Below, piece after piece: positions 1 through 7,321 of a stretch of DNA of 53,018 nucleotides; within the stretch, counting starts at the first letter, position 1, and each line of letters starts with the position of its first letter. The stretch is from positions 1-53,018 of the forward strand of contig NZ_NFJC01000021.1 in NCBI RefSeq assembly GCF_002159665.1, written 5' to 3'. The translations under genes were made by a program, and so were the position numbers. The notes beneath the pieces were generated by a model. It did not search any database. It saw nothing but the letters and a program-made list of their open reading frames with translations, and was not told the DNA's origin. This DNA is from Desulfovibrio sp. An276 (GTDB lineage Bacteria; Desulfobacterota; Desulfovibrionia; Desulfovibrionales; Desulfovibrionaceae).

Positions 1-60
1 ACAGCCTGTGGAGAGGCTCCTTGCCTCGTTGAAGCGGAACCCGCCCAGGGATCAAGCTAG
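1..60 (+). CDS. TnpB C-terminal tail (partial)
   Basis: Frame 1 is open from the window edge to the TAG at 58-60 and encodes 19 residues beginning TACGEA. A CGE motif a few residues after the zinc-finger region is typical of the extreme C-terminus of IS200/IS605-family TnpB (RNA-guided nuclease accessory to the transposon). The call rests on this short tail plus the element end directly downstream; the RuvC-like domain and zinc ribbon lie outside the window, so activity cannot be judged. Confidence 0.6.
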   Translation, partial: TACGEAPCLVEAEPAQGSS

Positions 61-112
61 CTTGTTTCCGCTGGGAATCCTCCGCCTTTAGGCGGGGGAG
101 GATGTCAAGACA
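1..112 (+). mobile_element. right end of IS200/IS605-type insertion sequence
   Basis: After the TnpB-like stop codon lies a hairpin at 78-99 (stem TCCTCCGCC, loop TTTA, stem GGCGGGGGA, with one T.G pair) followed by AGGATGTCAAG. This G-rich hairpin-plus-tail is the usual right end of IS200/IS605 elements, which transpose as single strands using subterminal hairpins and make no target duplication. The element boundary is about 110-112, where homology to the DUF3737 gene resumes. The left end and any tnpA are beyond the window. Confidence 0.65.
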
Positions 113-300
113 AGTCCGTGCACGTGCCAGAAGGGGTAGCGCAGGTTGCACAGGCAGTTTTCGGCAATCACGTCGCTGCATTCCTTCACGGCACTCTCGC
201 CGTCAGCCTCGCCTGTGAAGGCGCAGTCTATGAGATGCAGGTGTTGTTTGCCGTAGAGTGCGCGCTCCTCGTCAAAGCTCTTGCCTTGTATGATTTCCAT
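113..300 (-). pseudogene. DUF3737 family protein, N-terminal fragment cut by the IS
   Basis: The ATG at 300-298 has an AAGGAG ribosome site 8 bases upstream. About 60 residues follow, with the DUF3737 hallmarks FDEERALYG, ADGESAVKE and LRYPFWHVHG (right-handed beta-helix family of unknown function). The reading frame then runs into the right end of the IS200/IS605-type element. DUF3737 proteins are normally near 280 residues, so about four fifths is missing here; the remainder may lie beyond the left end of the element. I infer the gene was interrupted by transposition and is no longer functional unless the element excises. Confidence 0.75.
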
Positions 301-513
301 TTTGTTCTCTCCTTGCTTGAGTTGGCCTTGTTTTGTGCGCAATATGTAGAACTTCCCCCCGGATTCCTTCAAGGACAGGGAGGGCTTTTTCTTGCCCAAA
401 ATTCGCAAGAGACGAGCAAGGAGGGATGATTGCCATTTTCGTGAACCTGTGCGAAAGGGCTCCCGACACTGTGCTTTGAGGCTTCCTGGGGCTTCCTGGT
501 GCGCAAGAAGAGC

Positions 514-537
514 AAAAAAAGCCCCCGTAACGGGGGC
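514..537 (-). terminator. intrinsic terminator of the aromatic operon
   Basis: GCCCCCG-TAA-CGGGGGC forms a perfect 7-bp stem at 521-537, followed on the minus strand by seven Ts (514-520). It lies 26 bases past the tyrA stop, so it ends the aromatic operon. Confidence 0.85.
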
Positions 538-563
538 CAAAAGGGAAGGAAAGAGAAAAGTCT

Positions 564-1358
564 TCAGTTGCCTGCACGGGCGTGATCGTCCTTCCACCAG
601 CGCTGTGCCTTGTTCAAAAGCAGGTCTATGTCTCCTGCAGAGGCCAGGCTCAAGAGCTTCGAGAACTGGCGCACTGCCTGCATGCTGTAGGGATTTGAGT
701 CGAAAAGGCCGGCAAACATGGCTCCGTCCTCTGTCAGAAGCTTCTTTGCCGCGTTGAGGCGGCGCCTGAAGGAGGGGGTGATGAACTCCTTCAGAGTCTC
801 GTCGTCCGCTGTCTGTGCGCAGTAGGCAAGGGAGGTGATGAAGTTCATGTTCTGGATGCGGGCCATGGCCTTGTCGTGTGTGTCCGCATCCGTGGCAAAG
901 GCGCGGTAACCCAGGGAGACAAAGAAGTCCCGGACAAGCTCGAAGGCCGTGTTTGTACAGTTTTTGCCGCGCACAAGGGCTATGGGCAGATCCTCGTCCA
1001 TGCCGTGCTGAGGCCCGAAGAGGGGATGGGTTCCCACGATGCTCCCCTGCCAGATGTTTTCCATCTGCTGCATGGGCGCCACCTTGACCGAGGTGATGTC
1101 GCAGAGAATGGCGTCCTCTCTCATGTGCGGGCAGAGCCTGTGCAGGGTCTGTTCGAAAAAGGCTGCGGGAATGCAGACAATGACGAGGCTTGCCCGTGAG
1201 AGGGGCTCAAGATCGTCAAAGGGCTTGTCTATGCCACGCACTCCGTACCCTTTTGATCCTGCCTCGCGAAAGAGCATCCCCCCCATGCGCCCGAAGCAGC
1301 CCACGATGACCACGCTTGAGGGCGCAAGCAGGGCGGAACAGGCATTGGTGCTAGTCAT
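564..1358 (-). CDS. tyrA: prephenate dehydrogenase
   Basis: TyrA oxidatively decarboxylates prephenate to 4-hydroxyphenylpyruvate in the tyrosine branch. The 264-residue protein starts at an ATG that overlaps the aroA stop (ATGACTAG), giving translational coupling; the longer open frame upstream lies inside aroA. A Rossmann motif GCFGRMGG is at residues 20-27 and the substrate-site motif GTHPLFGPQHG at 109-119 carries the conserved catalytic His111. The C-terminal part (170-264) is the helical dimerisation domain. There is no fused chorismate mutase or ACT domain; the mutase is on pheA upstream. It is the last gene of the operon, followed directly by the terminator at 514-537. Confidence 0.92.
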   Translation of the reverse strand: MTSTNACSALLAPSSVVIVGCFGRMGGMLFREAGSKGYGVRGIDKPFDDLEPLSRASLVIVCIPAAFFEQTLHRLCPHMREDAILCDITSVKVAPMQQMENIWQGSIVGTHPLFGPQHGMDEDLPIALVRGKNCTNTAFELVRDFFVSLGYRAFATDADTHDKAMARIQNMNFITSLAYCAQTADDETLKEFITPSFRRRLNAAKKLLTEDGAMFAGLFDSNPYSMQAVRQFSKLLSLASAGDIDLLLNKAQRWWKDDHARAGN

Positions 1359-2733
1359 CGACGAAAGCCTCGAATGTTTTCCAAAAATCCGGGAAGGACT
1401 TGTTGACCACCTTGGGATCGTCCATGAGGCGGAACATTTCCGGTGCGCGCACGTCATTGGCCTTCAGGGCAAAGAGCGCCTGGCTCATGGCCATGCGGTG
1501 ATCGTTGCTGGTTGCAAAGCGCTTGCCCTGGAGATTCAGGCGCACATCGCTGCCCATGCCTTCAATGACAAGCCCGTCCTCCTTTTCCTCCACCTTGACG
1601 CCAATGCTTCTTAATGCATTGGCAGGAGCCTTGATGCGGTCCGTTTCCTTGATGCGCAGATGGGCCACGTTGGAGATGCGCGTTGTGCCATTGGCAAAGG
1701 CTGCCAAAACGGCAACTGTGGGCACAAGATCCGGGCACTGGGACATGTCCACGTCAACGCCGTGCAGGGGGGTGGGAGTGATGGTGATGCCATTGTCCGA
1801 GCTCGTTAGCTTGGCGCCCATGTCCTGGATGATGTTGATAAGGGCGCGATCGCCCTGCAGGGAGTCTGTGCGAACGCCCTTGACGCGCGTGGCCTGCCTG
1901 CCAAGGGCTCCGGCAGCGACAAGGTAGGATGCCCCGGACCAGTCGCCTTCCACATAGAAGTCGCCTGCCCTGTAGGGACCGGGCTGAACCTTGACGCGCA
2001 GGCACATGGGCTCGACGTGACTCAAGGTGCGCCAGTCCGCTGCAAGCCAGTCGTCGTCCACATGCTCCCTTGTCTCGACCAGGAACTTGACGCCAAAGTC
2101 GTGCATGCACTGCAGGGTGAGGCCGATATAGGGCCAGGAGACCACGTGGCTTCCGCCAAGGACCAGGGTTATCATTTCCTCTGCCTGGGGGCTTGCCAGC
2201 AAAAGGCCGGAAAAGTACTGGCTCGACTCGTCCATGCTCACTGCCAGGGCATGCATGCCTACGTGTTCCTGGGCAGGAAGGTTGTTTGCCCTAATGCCGC
2301 GGGTGCGGATCTGCAAAGGCGCAAAGCCTTCCCTTTCCTCGCAGACAATGTCGCAGCCAAGGGCGCGCAGGGCATTCACAAGAAAGCCCATGGGACGCTC
2401 GTGCATGCGCGGTGCCCCGTGTATGCGGAAATTGCCCTTGCCCGAGGCAAGGACCGCAGTCAGAAGGCGGCAGGTCGTCCCGGACTCGTGCACGTAGCAG
2501 GAAAGAGGCTCTGTCTTGCCACCTAGGAGCTTGCCCATTGTCCCCTGCACCTGCCAGCTTCCGCCGGCAAGGGGAGTGAATCTTGCCCCTGCCAGGGAAA
2601 GGATTTCCCTTGTGCAGGTGGTGTCGTTGCTGTCCAGAACGTTGTGTATGGTGCTTGTCCCGCTGGCAAGGGCCGCAGCTATGAGATAGCGGTGGCTGAA
2701 GGACTTGGATGCAGGAGCTGTTACTTCAATCAT
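1351..2733 (-). CDS. aroA: 3-phosphoshikimate 1-carboxyvinyltransferase (EPSP synthase)
   Basis: AroA transfers enolpyruvyl from PEP to shikimate-3-phosphate, the sixth shikimate step. I chose the ATG at 2733 (MIEVTAPASKSFSHR): SKSFSHR matches the conserved phosphate-binding start of the family, and AAAGGA sits upstream; the longer open frame adds unrelated residues. Of 460 residues, the second half shows LRIKETDRI and the NDHRMAMS motif, both active-site signatures. It is slightly longer than the usual 430. A 147-bp gap containing an 11-bp hairpin separates it from pheA, and its stop overlaps the tyrA start. Confidence 0.93.
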   Translation of the reverse strand: MIEVTAPASKSFSHRYLIAAALASGTSTIHNVLDSNDTTCTREILSLAGARFTPLAGGSWQVQGTMGKLLGGKTEPLSCYVHESGTTCRLLTAVLASGKGNFRIHGAPRMHERPMGFLVNALRALGCDIVCEEREGFAPLQIRTRGIRANNLPAQEHVGMHALAVSMDESSQYFSGLLLASPQAEEMITLVLGGSHVVSWPYIGLTLQCMHDFGVKFLVETREHVDDDWLAADWRTLSHVEPMCLRVKVQPGPYRAGDFYVEGDWSGASYLVAAGALGRQATRVKGVRTDSLQGDRALINIIQDMGAKLTSSDNGITITPTPLHGVDVDMSQCPDLVPTVAVLAAFANGTTRISNVAHLRIKETDRIKAPANALRSIGVKVEEKEDGLVIEGMGSDVRLNLQGKRFATSNDHRMAMSQALFALKANDVRAPEMFRLMDDPKVVNKSFPDFWKTFEAFVDD

Positions 2734-2777
2734 TGAAAAAGGGTCCTTTGAAAATATCTTTCTGGTCGAACACCGGG

Positions 2778-2834
2778 CTCCCCCGGCCATACAGGGCATT
2801 CCTTGTTGGGGCTGGCACTGACTGGTCGGGGGAG
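2778..2834 (-). repeat. long-loop inverted repeat between pheA and aroA
   Basis: CTCCCCCGGCC (2778-2788) pairs with GGTCGGGGGAG (2824-2834): 11 pairs with one G.T and a 35-base loop. It lies in the only sizeable gap inside the operon. No T-run follows on the minus strand, so I read it as an RNA processing or stability hairpin rather than a terminator; function unknown. Confidence 0.5.
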
Positions 2835-2879
2835 TCCGCAGGACAAGACAATGGTCGGAAGCGAAGAGAGAGGAGGCCC

Positions 2880-4061
2880 CTAGTCGTCTACGCTGTCTTC
2901 AGGCTCCCAGACGCGGTCGAGCTGCGGGCCTGTGGCATAGGAGCCCAGGATGCGGAAGGTGTTGCACATATCGCTCAGCTCCTGGACAGGTGCCCTGAAT
3001 TCCTCGCGCATAAGATCCTCTTCCACGTCCACGAAGAAGACGTACTTCCACCGCTCTCCGAGCAGGGGACGCGATTCCAGCTTGCGCATGTTGATGCCGT
3101 TCTTGGCAAAGAGCGTCAGCACGGAGGAAAGGGAGCCAGGCTTGTCGGCAAGGGTGAAGAGAATGGAGGTCTTGTGGCCGCTTGTCAAAGGCTTCTTGTT
3201 CAGGGGCAGGCTTCCGAGCCTGTTTTGTTCGCCCTCGCGGGCAATGACCACAAAGCGCGTCCAGTTGCCGGGAGAGTCCTCGATGCGCTTGGCAAGGACG
3301 TTCATGCCGATAAGGTTGGCGAGGCTGCCGTTGCCGATGGAGGCTGCATGCGGTGTCTCGGCTGCCTTGCGGGCAGCAGCTGCAGTGCTTTCTGCAGGAA
3401 TGAGTGCCGCTCCGGGCAAATGGGCCCGCAGCCAGAAGGCGCACTGGGCAAGGGGCTGGGGGTGGGAGTAGACAGTCTTGATGTCCGAAAAGCTTTCTTC
3501 GCGGCTCAAAAGGCAGTGGGAGATGCGCGAGAAAAGCTCTGCCTGGATGACCACAGGGAACTTCAAAAAGAGGTCAAAGCTTATGCCCACGGTTCCCTGC
3601 AGGGAGTTTTCCAGTGGCACTATGCCGAGATCGCAGGTGGTGGCGTTCACTTCCTCGAAGACAGCCGGCAGGTCCACGCAGGCGCGGTACCTTGCGCTGT
3701 GGCCCAGAAATTCCAGGCCTGCGAAGTAGGAGAAGGTTCCCTCTGGCCCAAGGTAGGCGACCCGTAGGGGGCGCTGCAGGGCCCTTGAGGAGGACATGAT
3801 CTCCCGCCAGATGGAGCGAAGGGCAGATTCGGGCAAGGGACCCGTGTTTCGCGCGCACAGGCGCTCCAGGATTTCCTGCTCACGCTGGGGCTTGAAGATG
3901 GAGCTCTTGTCGTCGGCCTTGATGCGGCCAACCTCCCTGCTCAAAGTCGAGCGCTCGTTCAAGAGATCCAGAAGTCTTGAGTCGATCTCGTCGATGCGGG
4001 CCCTGGTCCTGGACAAGAGTTCTTCCCTGGACAGGGCGGGGGCAGATTCTTGCTGTGCCAT
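2880..4061 (-). CDS. pheA: bifunctional chorismate mutase/prephenate dehydratase
   Basis: Makes prephenate from chorismate and then phenylpyruvate. Residues 12-95 are an AroQ-type chorismate mutase (helical, RIDEIDSRLLDLLNER). Residues 100-275 are prephenate dehydratase with GPEGTFS (105-111), ESTAAA (224-229) and WTRF (267-270, the catalytic Thr-Arg-Phe). Residues 297-375 are an ACT domain with ESRP (329-332), the phenylalanine-binding motif, so allosteric feedback by Phe is expected. Its mutase also feeds TyrA. The 393 residues are normal for the P-protein. It follows the DHQ synthase II gene by 4 bases. Confidence 0.94.
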   Translation of the reverse strand: MAQQESAPALSREELLSRTRARIDEIDSRLLDLLNERSTLSREVGRIKADDKSSIFKPQREQEILERLCARNTGPLPESALRSIWREIMSSSRALQRPLRVAYLGPEGTFSYFAGLEFLGHSARYRACVDLPAVFEEVNATTCDLGIVPLENSLQGTVGISFDLFLKFPVVIQAELFSRISHCLLSREESFSDIKTVYSHPQPLAQCAFWLRAHLPGAALIPAESTAAAARKAAETPHAASIGNGSLANLIGMNVLAKRIEDSPGNWTRFVVIAREGEQNRLGSLPLNKKPLTSGHKTSILFTLADKPGSLSSVLTLFAKNGINMRKLESRPLLGERWKYVFFVDVEEDLMREEFRAPVQELSDMCNTFRILGSYATGPQLDRVWEPEDSVDD

Positions 4062-4065
4062 GAAG

Positions 4066-5046
4066 TTAAACCTCGGCGATCTCTTCCTTGATGCGCATGC
4101 CGAAGTGCCTGCCTGCCTCGTCGATGCGGCAGAGTATCTTGTCTCCGGGCTTTAAGGTCACAACGCTGACAGGTCTTCCGCCAGGAGCAGTGAGGCGGAT
4201 GGTCTCTGCGTTCTGCAGGAAAACTGCGCCCTGCTTTTCGCCCTCGGGTGTCTGCACCTTTGCCTTGACAAGGAGCATGGGGCGCACCTCAATCTTGACC
4301 CGACCGACGGTGGTGATCATGGTCTTGCCGTCCTGGTCCACGATCTGGACCTCACGGCCAGCCTTGAGCTCCTCAAGATAGCAGGTCTTGTCGTGGGGAA
4401 GTCTTGTGTAGGCGTGCACTGCACCAGCGTTGATCCGAAAGGGACGGGCTGCCACGTATTCGTTGTGCTCGGTTTCAGCATGCACAAGGAAGGTGAAGTC
4501 CGAGGAATTGCCCACCAGCATGCCCTGGCCGCGGCGCAGCATGGCAATGGTGTCGCAGCACACCCTGTGCCCAAGGCCAGCCTGCTCGACTGCAGTTACC
4601 TCTGCCTCGCAAAGGCACTCGTTTTCGAGGCAGATCTTGCAGTTGGCAACAATGGCCTTCAAGTCGGCCAATGCCTCCGGCAGGACCACAATGCCGGTAA
4701 CACCGCGCTCGAGAATGCCGGAAGCAAGCTCTGCTTCCTTGAGGCTTCTCACCTCGGCATAGACCGCATCGCTCTGGGCCAGGAGGTTTTCGACAGGGAT
4801 GATTTCCCAGCCAGGGGCAAGGGTGGCAAGGCCCTTTTTTGCAGCCTCAAGATAGGTTGCCTCGTCTTCCTTCTGCGTGAGGGCAATGCTTGGCACATCC
4901 TCGGCAGCAAGGACCTTGCAGCGGGAGAGGCCGGACACAAGCTCGACCTCTTTGGCAGGCACAATGACTGCGTCGACGCCGGACTCCAGGGCCAGGGTGA
5001 CGTCTTCCTTGGAGTAGGGGATGGCCTTGAAAAGAATCTGTGCCAT
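4066..5046 (-). CDS. 3-dehydroquinate synthase II
   Basis: A 326-residue protein of the archaeal-type dehydroquinate synthase family (DHQS-II, MJ1249 type), unrelated to AroB. In the family it oxidatively deaminates and cyclises 2-amino-3,7-dideoxy-D-threo-hept-6-ulosonate to 3-dehydroquinate with NAD. The C-terminal half (about 170-326) carries the characteristic VGNSSDFTFLVHAET and ARPFRINAGAVHAY segments. It stands 5 bases downstream of the aldolase-type ADH synthase gene that supplies its substrate, an arrangement that defines the alternative entry into the shikimate pathway. The gene is widespread in archaea and Desulfovibrionales. Confidence 0.9.
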   Translation of the reverse strand: MAQILFKAIPYSKEDVTLALESGVDAVIVPAKEVELVSGLSRCKVLAAEDVPSIALTQKEDEATYLEAAKKGLATLAPGWEIIPVENLLAQSDAVYAEVRSLKEAELASGILERGVTGIVVLPEALADLKAIVANCKICLENECLCEAEVTAVEQAGLGHRVCCDTIAMLRRGQGMLVGNSSDFTFLVHAETEHNEYVAARPFRINAGAVHAYTRLPHDKTCYLEELKAGREVQIVDQDGKTMITTVGRVKIEVRPMLLVKAKVQTPEGEKQGAVFLQNAETIRLTAPGGRPVSVVTLKPGDKILCRIDEAGRHFGMRIKEEIAEV

Positions 5047-5051
5047 TGGAG

Positions 5052-5849
5052 CTATTCTCCCACGATCTTGAGTGCGGTTTCGACGTCTGCGTCCTCGTGC
5101 ACGAGAGCGCGCAGGGCGCGGACCATCTGTACGCGCCTCGGATGGGCGAAGACATTGCGGCCCATGGAGAGACCGGAACCGCCGGCCTTCAGGCTGTCGT
5201 GGACCATGTTGAGCACGTCGCGGGTGGATTCCATGCGGGGGCCGCCGGCAATGACCACGGGCACGCAGCAGGAGGCAACAACGTCGGCGAAGCTGGACAT
5301 GTCGCCGGTGTAGCTCACCTTGACGATGTCTGCGCCAAGCTCGACACCCACGCGGGCGCAGTGGGCCACGACTTCGGGAGCGTAGGAATTCTTGATCTTG
5401 GGTCCGCGGCCGTACATCATGGCGAGCAGAGGCATGCCCCAGTTGTCGCAGGCTTCGGCAACGCGGCCGAAGTCGGCGAGCATCTTTTCCTCGTTGGGGT
5501 CGCCAAGGTTTACATGGATGGACACGCAGTCAGCGCCGTGGCGGATGCCTTCCTCAACGGAGGAGACCAGGGCCTTGTAGTTGCACTGGGGAGAAAGGTC
5601 GGTGGAGGCGGACAAATGGACAATGAGGCCGATGTCAGAGCCAGCCCTTCTGTAGGAGCAGCGGATAAGCCCCTTGTGCATGAGCACTGCGTCTGCACCG
5701 CCCTGGGCCATGTCGTTGACGGTTTCCTTCATGTCCATGAGACCGGGGACTGCGCCCATGGAAACACCGTGGTCCATGGGAACGATGATGGTGCGGCCGT
5801 TGTTGCGGTTGATGATGCGTTCGAGGCGGATTTGTTTGCCGAAGTACAT
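5052..5849 (-). CDS. 2-amino-3,7-dideoxy-D-threo-hept-6-ulosonate synthase (class I aldolase family)
   Basis: First gene of the aromatic operon. The family condenses a 6-deoxy-5-ketofructose phosphate with aspartate semialdehyde, replacing DAHP synthase. The 265-residue TIM barrel shows VPMDHGVSMG (24-33), GADCVSIHVNLGD, and DIVKVSYTGD with Lys177 as the expected Schiff-base residue, followed by the phosphate-binding AGGPRMES. A related class I aldolase or LsrF assignment is possible by fold alone, but adjacency to DHQ synthase II decides the call. Its expression is set by the attenuator directly upstream. Confidence 0.9.
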   Translation of the reverse strand: MYFGKQIRLERIINRNNGRTIIVPMDHGVSMGAVPGLMDMKETVNDMAQGGADAVLMHKGLIRCSYRRAGSDIGLIVHLSASTDLSPQCNYKALVSSVEEGIRHGADCVSIHVNLGDPNEEKMLADFGRVAEACDNWGMPLLAMMYGRGPKIKNSYAPEVVAHCARVGVELGADIVKVSYTGDMSSFADVVASCCVPVVIAGGPRMESTRDVLNMVHDSLKAGGSGLSMGRNVFAHPRRVQMVRALRALVHEDADVETALKIVGE

Positions 5850-5906
5850 TGGACTGCTCCTTTCCCTGCTTCATGCGGGATGAAATCTGCGTGGTTTTCC
5901 GGCGGC

Positions 5907-5949
5907 AAAAGAAAAAGGCCGCCGGCTTGAAAGATAAGCCTGCGGCCTT
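5907..5949 (-). terminator. attenuator terminator upstream of the aromatic operon
   Basis: Read on the minus strand: AAGGCCGCAGGCTT (5949-5936), loop ATCTTTC, AAGCCGGCGGCCTT (5928-5915): 13 pairs with one A.G mismatch, continuing into TTTTTCTTTT. It is a textbook intrinsic terminator but lies 58 bases before the first structural gene and 25 bases after the leader peptide stop, so it should end transcription prematurely. Confidence 0.88.
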
Positions 5950-5998
5950 GTTGAGCTCAGTTTTCTTGGGGCGTCAGCCGAGCTCCCGACCACAGGCT
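5937..5998 (-). promoter_or_regulatory. antiterminator alternative of the aromatic attenuator
   Basis: AGCCTGTGGTC (5998-5988), inside leader codons 14-18, can pair over 11 positions (two G.U) with GGCCGCAGGCT (5947-5937), the 5' arm of the terminator. The two structures are mutually exclusive. A ribosome stalled early in the aromatic codons leaves 5998-5988 free, allowing the antiterminator; one that reaches the UGA covers it, freeing the terminator. GAGCTC at 5985-5980 and 5958-5953 gives a further possible hairpin. Pairings were found by hand; energies were not calculated. Confidence 0.75.
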
Positions 5999-6039
5999 CT
6001 TCTAAAGTACGCAAAGTAAAACCAGCACATGCCGGCCAT
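5974..6039 (-). CDS. aromatic-codon leader peptide (transcription attenuation)
   Basis: A 21-codon frame from ATG (6039-6037) to TGA (5976-5974), too short for ordinary gene finders. Residues 6-12 are W-F-Y-F-A-Y-F, six aromatic residues in seven, so all three aromatic tRNAs are sampled. It lies between a sigma-70-like promoter and a terminator upstream of genes for chorismate, Phe and Tyr synthesis, just as in the enterobacterial pheA and trp leaders. The ribosome site is weak; a second in-frame ATG at codon 4 is an alternative start. The role is inferred from layout. Confidence 0.82.
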   Translation of the reverse strand: MAGMCWFYFAYFRRACGRELG

Positions 6040-6102
6040 GTTTGCGGAGGAGATTGTGGTGGAAGCAGCGTTCATGTTCGTCCCGATACGAAAAAATAGT
6101 TG

Positions 6103-6124
6103 GCAAACTTCCATTGAAGTTTGC
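6103..6124 (-). promoter_or_regulatory. 9-bp perfect palindrome at the predicted transcript start
   Basis: GCAAACTTC-CATT-GAAGTTTGC. It begins at the expected +1 of the operon promoter (6131-6160), so it could be an operator for a repressor or a 5' stem-loop that protects the leader RNA. It is followed on the minus strand by a T-rich run (6097-6091), so it could also act as a terminator for the upstream DHH gene. Confidence 0.55.
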
Positions 6125-6130
6125 AGCAAG

Positions 6131-6160
6131 TGCATACGTCCAAAGGCCTGTTCTTGTCAA
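6131..6160 (-). promoter_or_regulatory. sigma-70-type promoter of the aromatic operon
   Basis: On the minus strand TTGACA (6160-6155, perfect consensus) and TATGCA (6136-6131) are 18 bases apart, placing the start near 6124, about 85 bases before the leader peptide ATG. No better promoter is seen between the DHH gene and the leader. Confidence 0.7.
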
Positions 6161-6228
6161 GGGAGTGCGGGATTTTTTTCACGCACAAGGGGAATGCTCC
6201 TTTCCCCAAAGGCCCCAAAAGCCACTCA

Positions 6229-7239
6229 TCACTTGTCTCTGGCGCGCGGTCTGAGCTTTCTTTTCTGCAGCCTTTCCTGGACAAATTCCATGCAGCTCTT
6301 GCCCTCGGGGACATTCTCGAAGGGAAACTCTGCCCTGCCAAGGGTGCGGTGGCCGCCGGCAGTGCCCACGTCGTAAAAGCAGGCGTCCGCAAGCCTTCCT
6401 ATGTCCCTGCTGCCGTCCCCGCGGAAGATGACGACAACGGTCTTCTTGAGCACAAGGCCGCTGACTGCTATCCACTTGAGCCCGTGCACGCGGGTGAAGA
6501 AGTCCGCAATGGCAACCAGAAGGTCTGCGTTGGTGACGTCTCCCACCCAGGCGTGGGCGCCGGAGCCCCTGCATTCGGAGAGGTTGCGGAAGGCCCTGGC
6601 AAAGAGGGGGAGCCAGTTGCGCAAATATTCGCTGCGTATGATGCGGCGCAGGAGCTGCTGGTTTGCCTTGCCCGAGAGCCACTGGTAAGCATCGAGGTCG
6701 TCCTTGCCGCCGCCACGCTCGAAAAGGGCCGTGTCCGTGCGTATGCCAAGCGTCATGGCTGTAGCGAGTGTGGGGCTTGGACGCAGGCCAAGGCCACGCA
6801 GGTAGGAGCAGAAGATGGTGCAGGTGGCACCTATGTGGGGGCGTATGTCCACAAACTGCGGCTGAAAGTCCGGCTGGCATTCAGCTCGCGGTGCAGGATG
6901 GTGGTCCACGATGACCGAGAAGGGAATGTCTGCAAAGGCCTTCGAGTGATGGGGCTGGCTGTCCACAATGGCAAAGTGGGTGTACTTTTCCTTGAGGCTC
7001 TCCTCCCACATGGGAATGTTGAGGTGCAGGTAGCGCAGCATGGCCAGATTGTCCGGCCTTGTAATTTCGTTGATGCGGTACATGTCTGCGCTTGTGCGGC
7101 TTGCCATGATGCGTTTCAGGGCCGCTGCAGAGCCCATGGCGTCCGGGTCGGCGTTGATGAGAATGCACCAGCGCTGATTCCTGTTCACGGTCTTGAGCCA
7201 GTCCTTCAAAGCCTGCAGGATCTTTCCTCGTTGAGCCAT
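6229..7239 (-). CDS. DHH family phosphoesterase
   Basis: A 336-residue DHH/DHHA1 protein (RecJ/NrnA superfamily; nanoRNase, pAp-phosphatase or c-di-nucleotide hydrolase activities are known in the family). Metal-binding motifs: NADPDAMGS (29-37), VDSQPHH (92-98) and VDHHP (111-115), with a C-terminal GGHRTLG typical of DHHA1. I take MAQRGKIL at 7239 as the start because it has an AAGG site and the longer frame adds unrelated sequence. Substrate cannot be told from sequence. It lies 82 bases after the CbiR-like gene on the same strand. Confidence 0.85.
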   Translation of the reverse strand: MAQRGKILQALKDWLKTVNRNQRWCILINADPDAMGSAAALKRIMASRTSADMYRINEITRPDNLAMLRYLHLNIPMWEESLKEKYTHFAIVDSQPHHSKAFADIPFSVIVDHHPAPRAECQPDFQPQFVDIRPHIGATCTIFCSYLRGLGLRPSPTLATAMTLGIRTDTALFERGGGKDDLDAYQWLSGKANQQLLRRIIRSEYLRNWLPLFARAFRNLSECRGSGAHAWVGDVTNADLLVAIADFFTRVHGLKWIAVSGLVLKKTVVVIFRGDGSRDIGRLADACFYDVGTAGGHRTLGRAEFPFENVPEGKSCMEFVQERLQKRKLRPRARDK

Positions 7240-7321
7240 TGTGTTGCCTTGTCCGGGCAGCCGGACCGTTCGGGGAGACGTCTTGGGAGACGTTTTTGGG
7301 GAAATGGGAAAGGCGCGTCTT

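Noticed and set aside
481..499. Short direct repeat GCTTCCTGG
   Set aside because: Two adjacent 9-base copies without further context; probably chance.
6091..6107. 13-mer TTTGCCAACTATT shared with 11186-11198
   Set aside because: A pair of shared 13-mers is expected by chance in a window of this size, and the two lie in different contexts.
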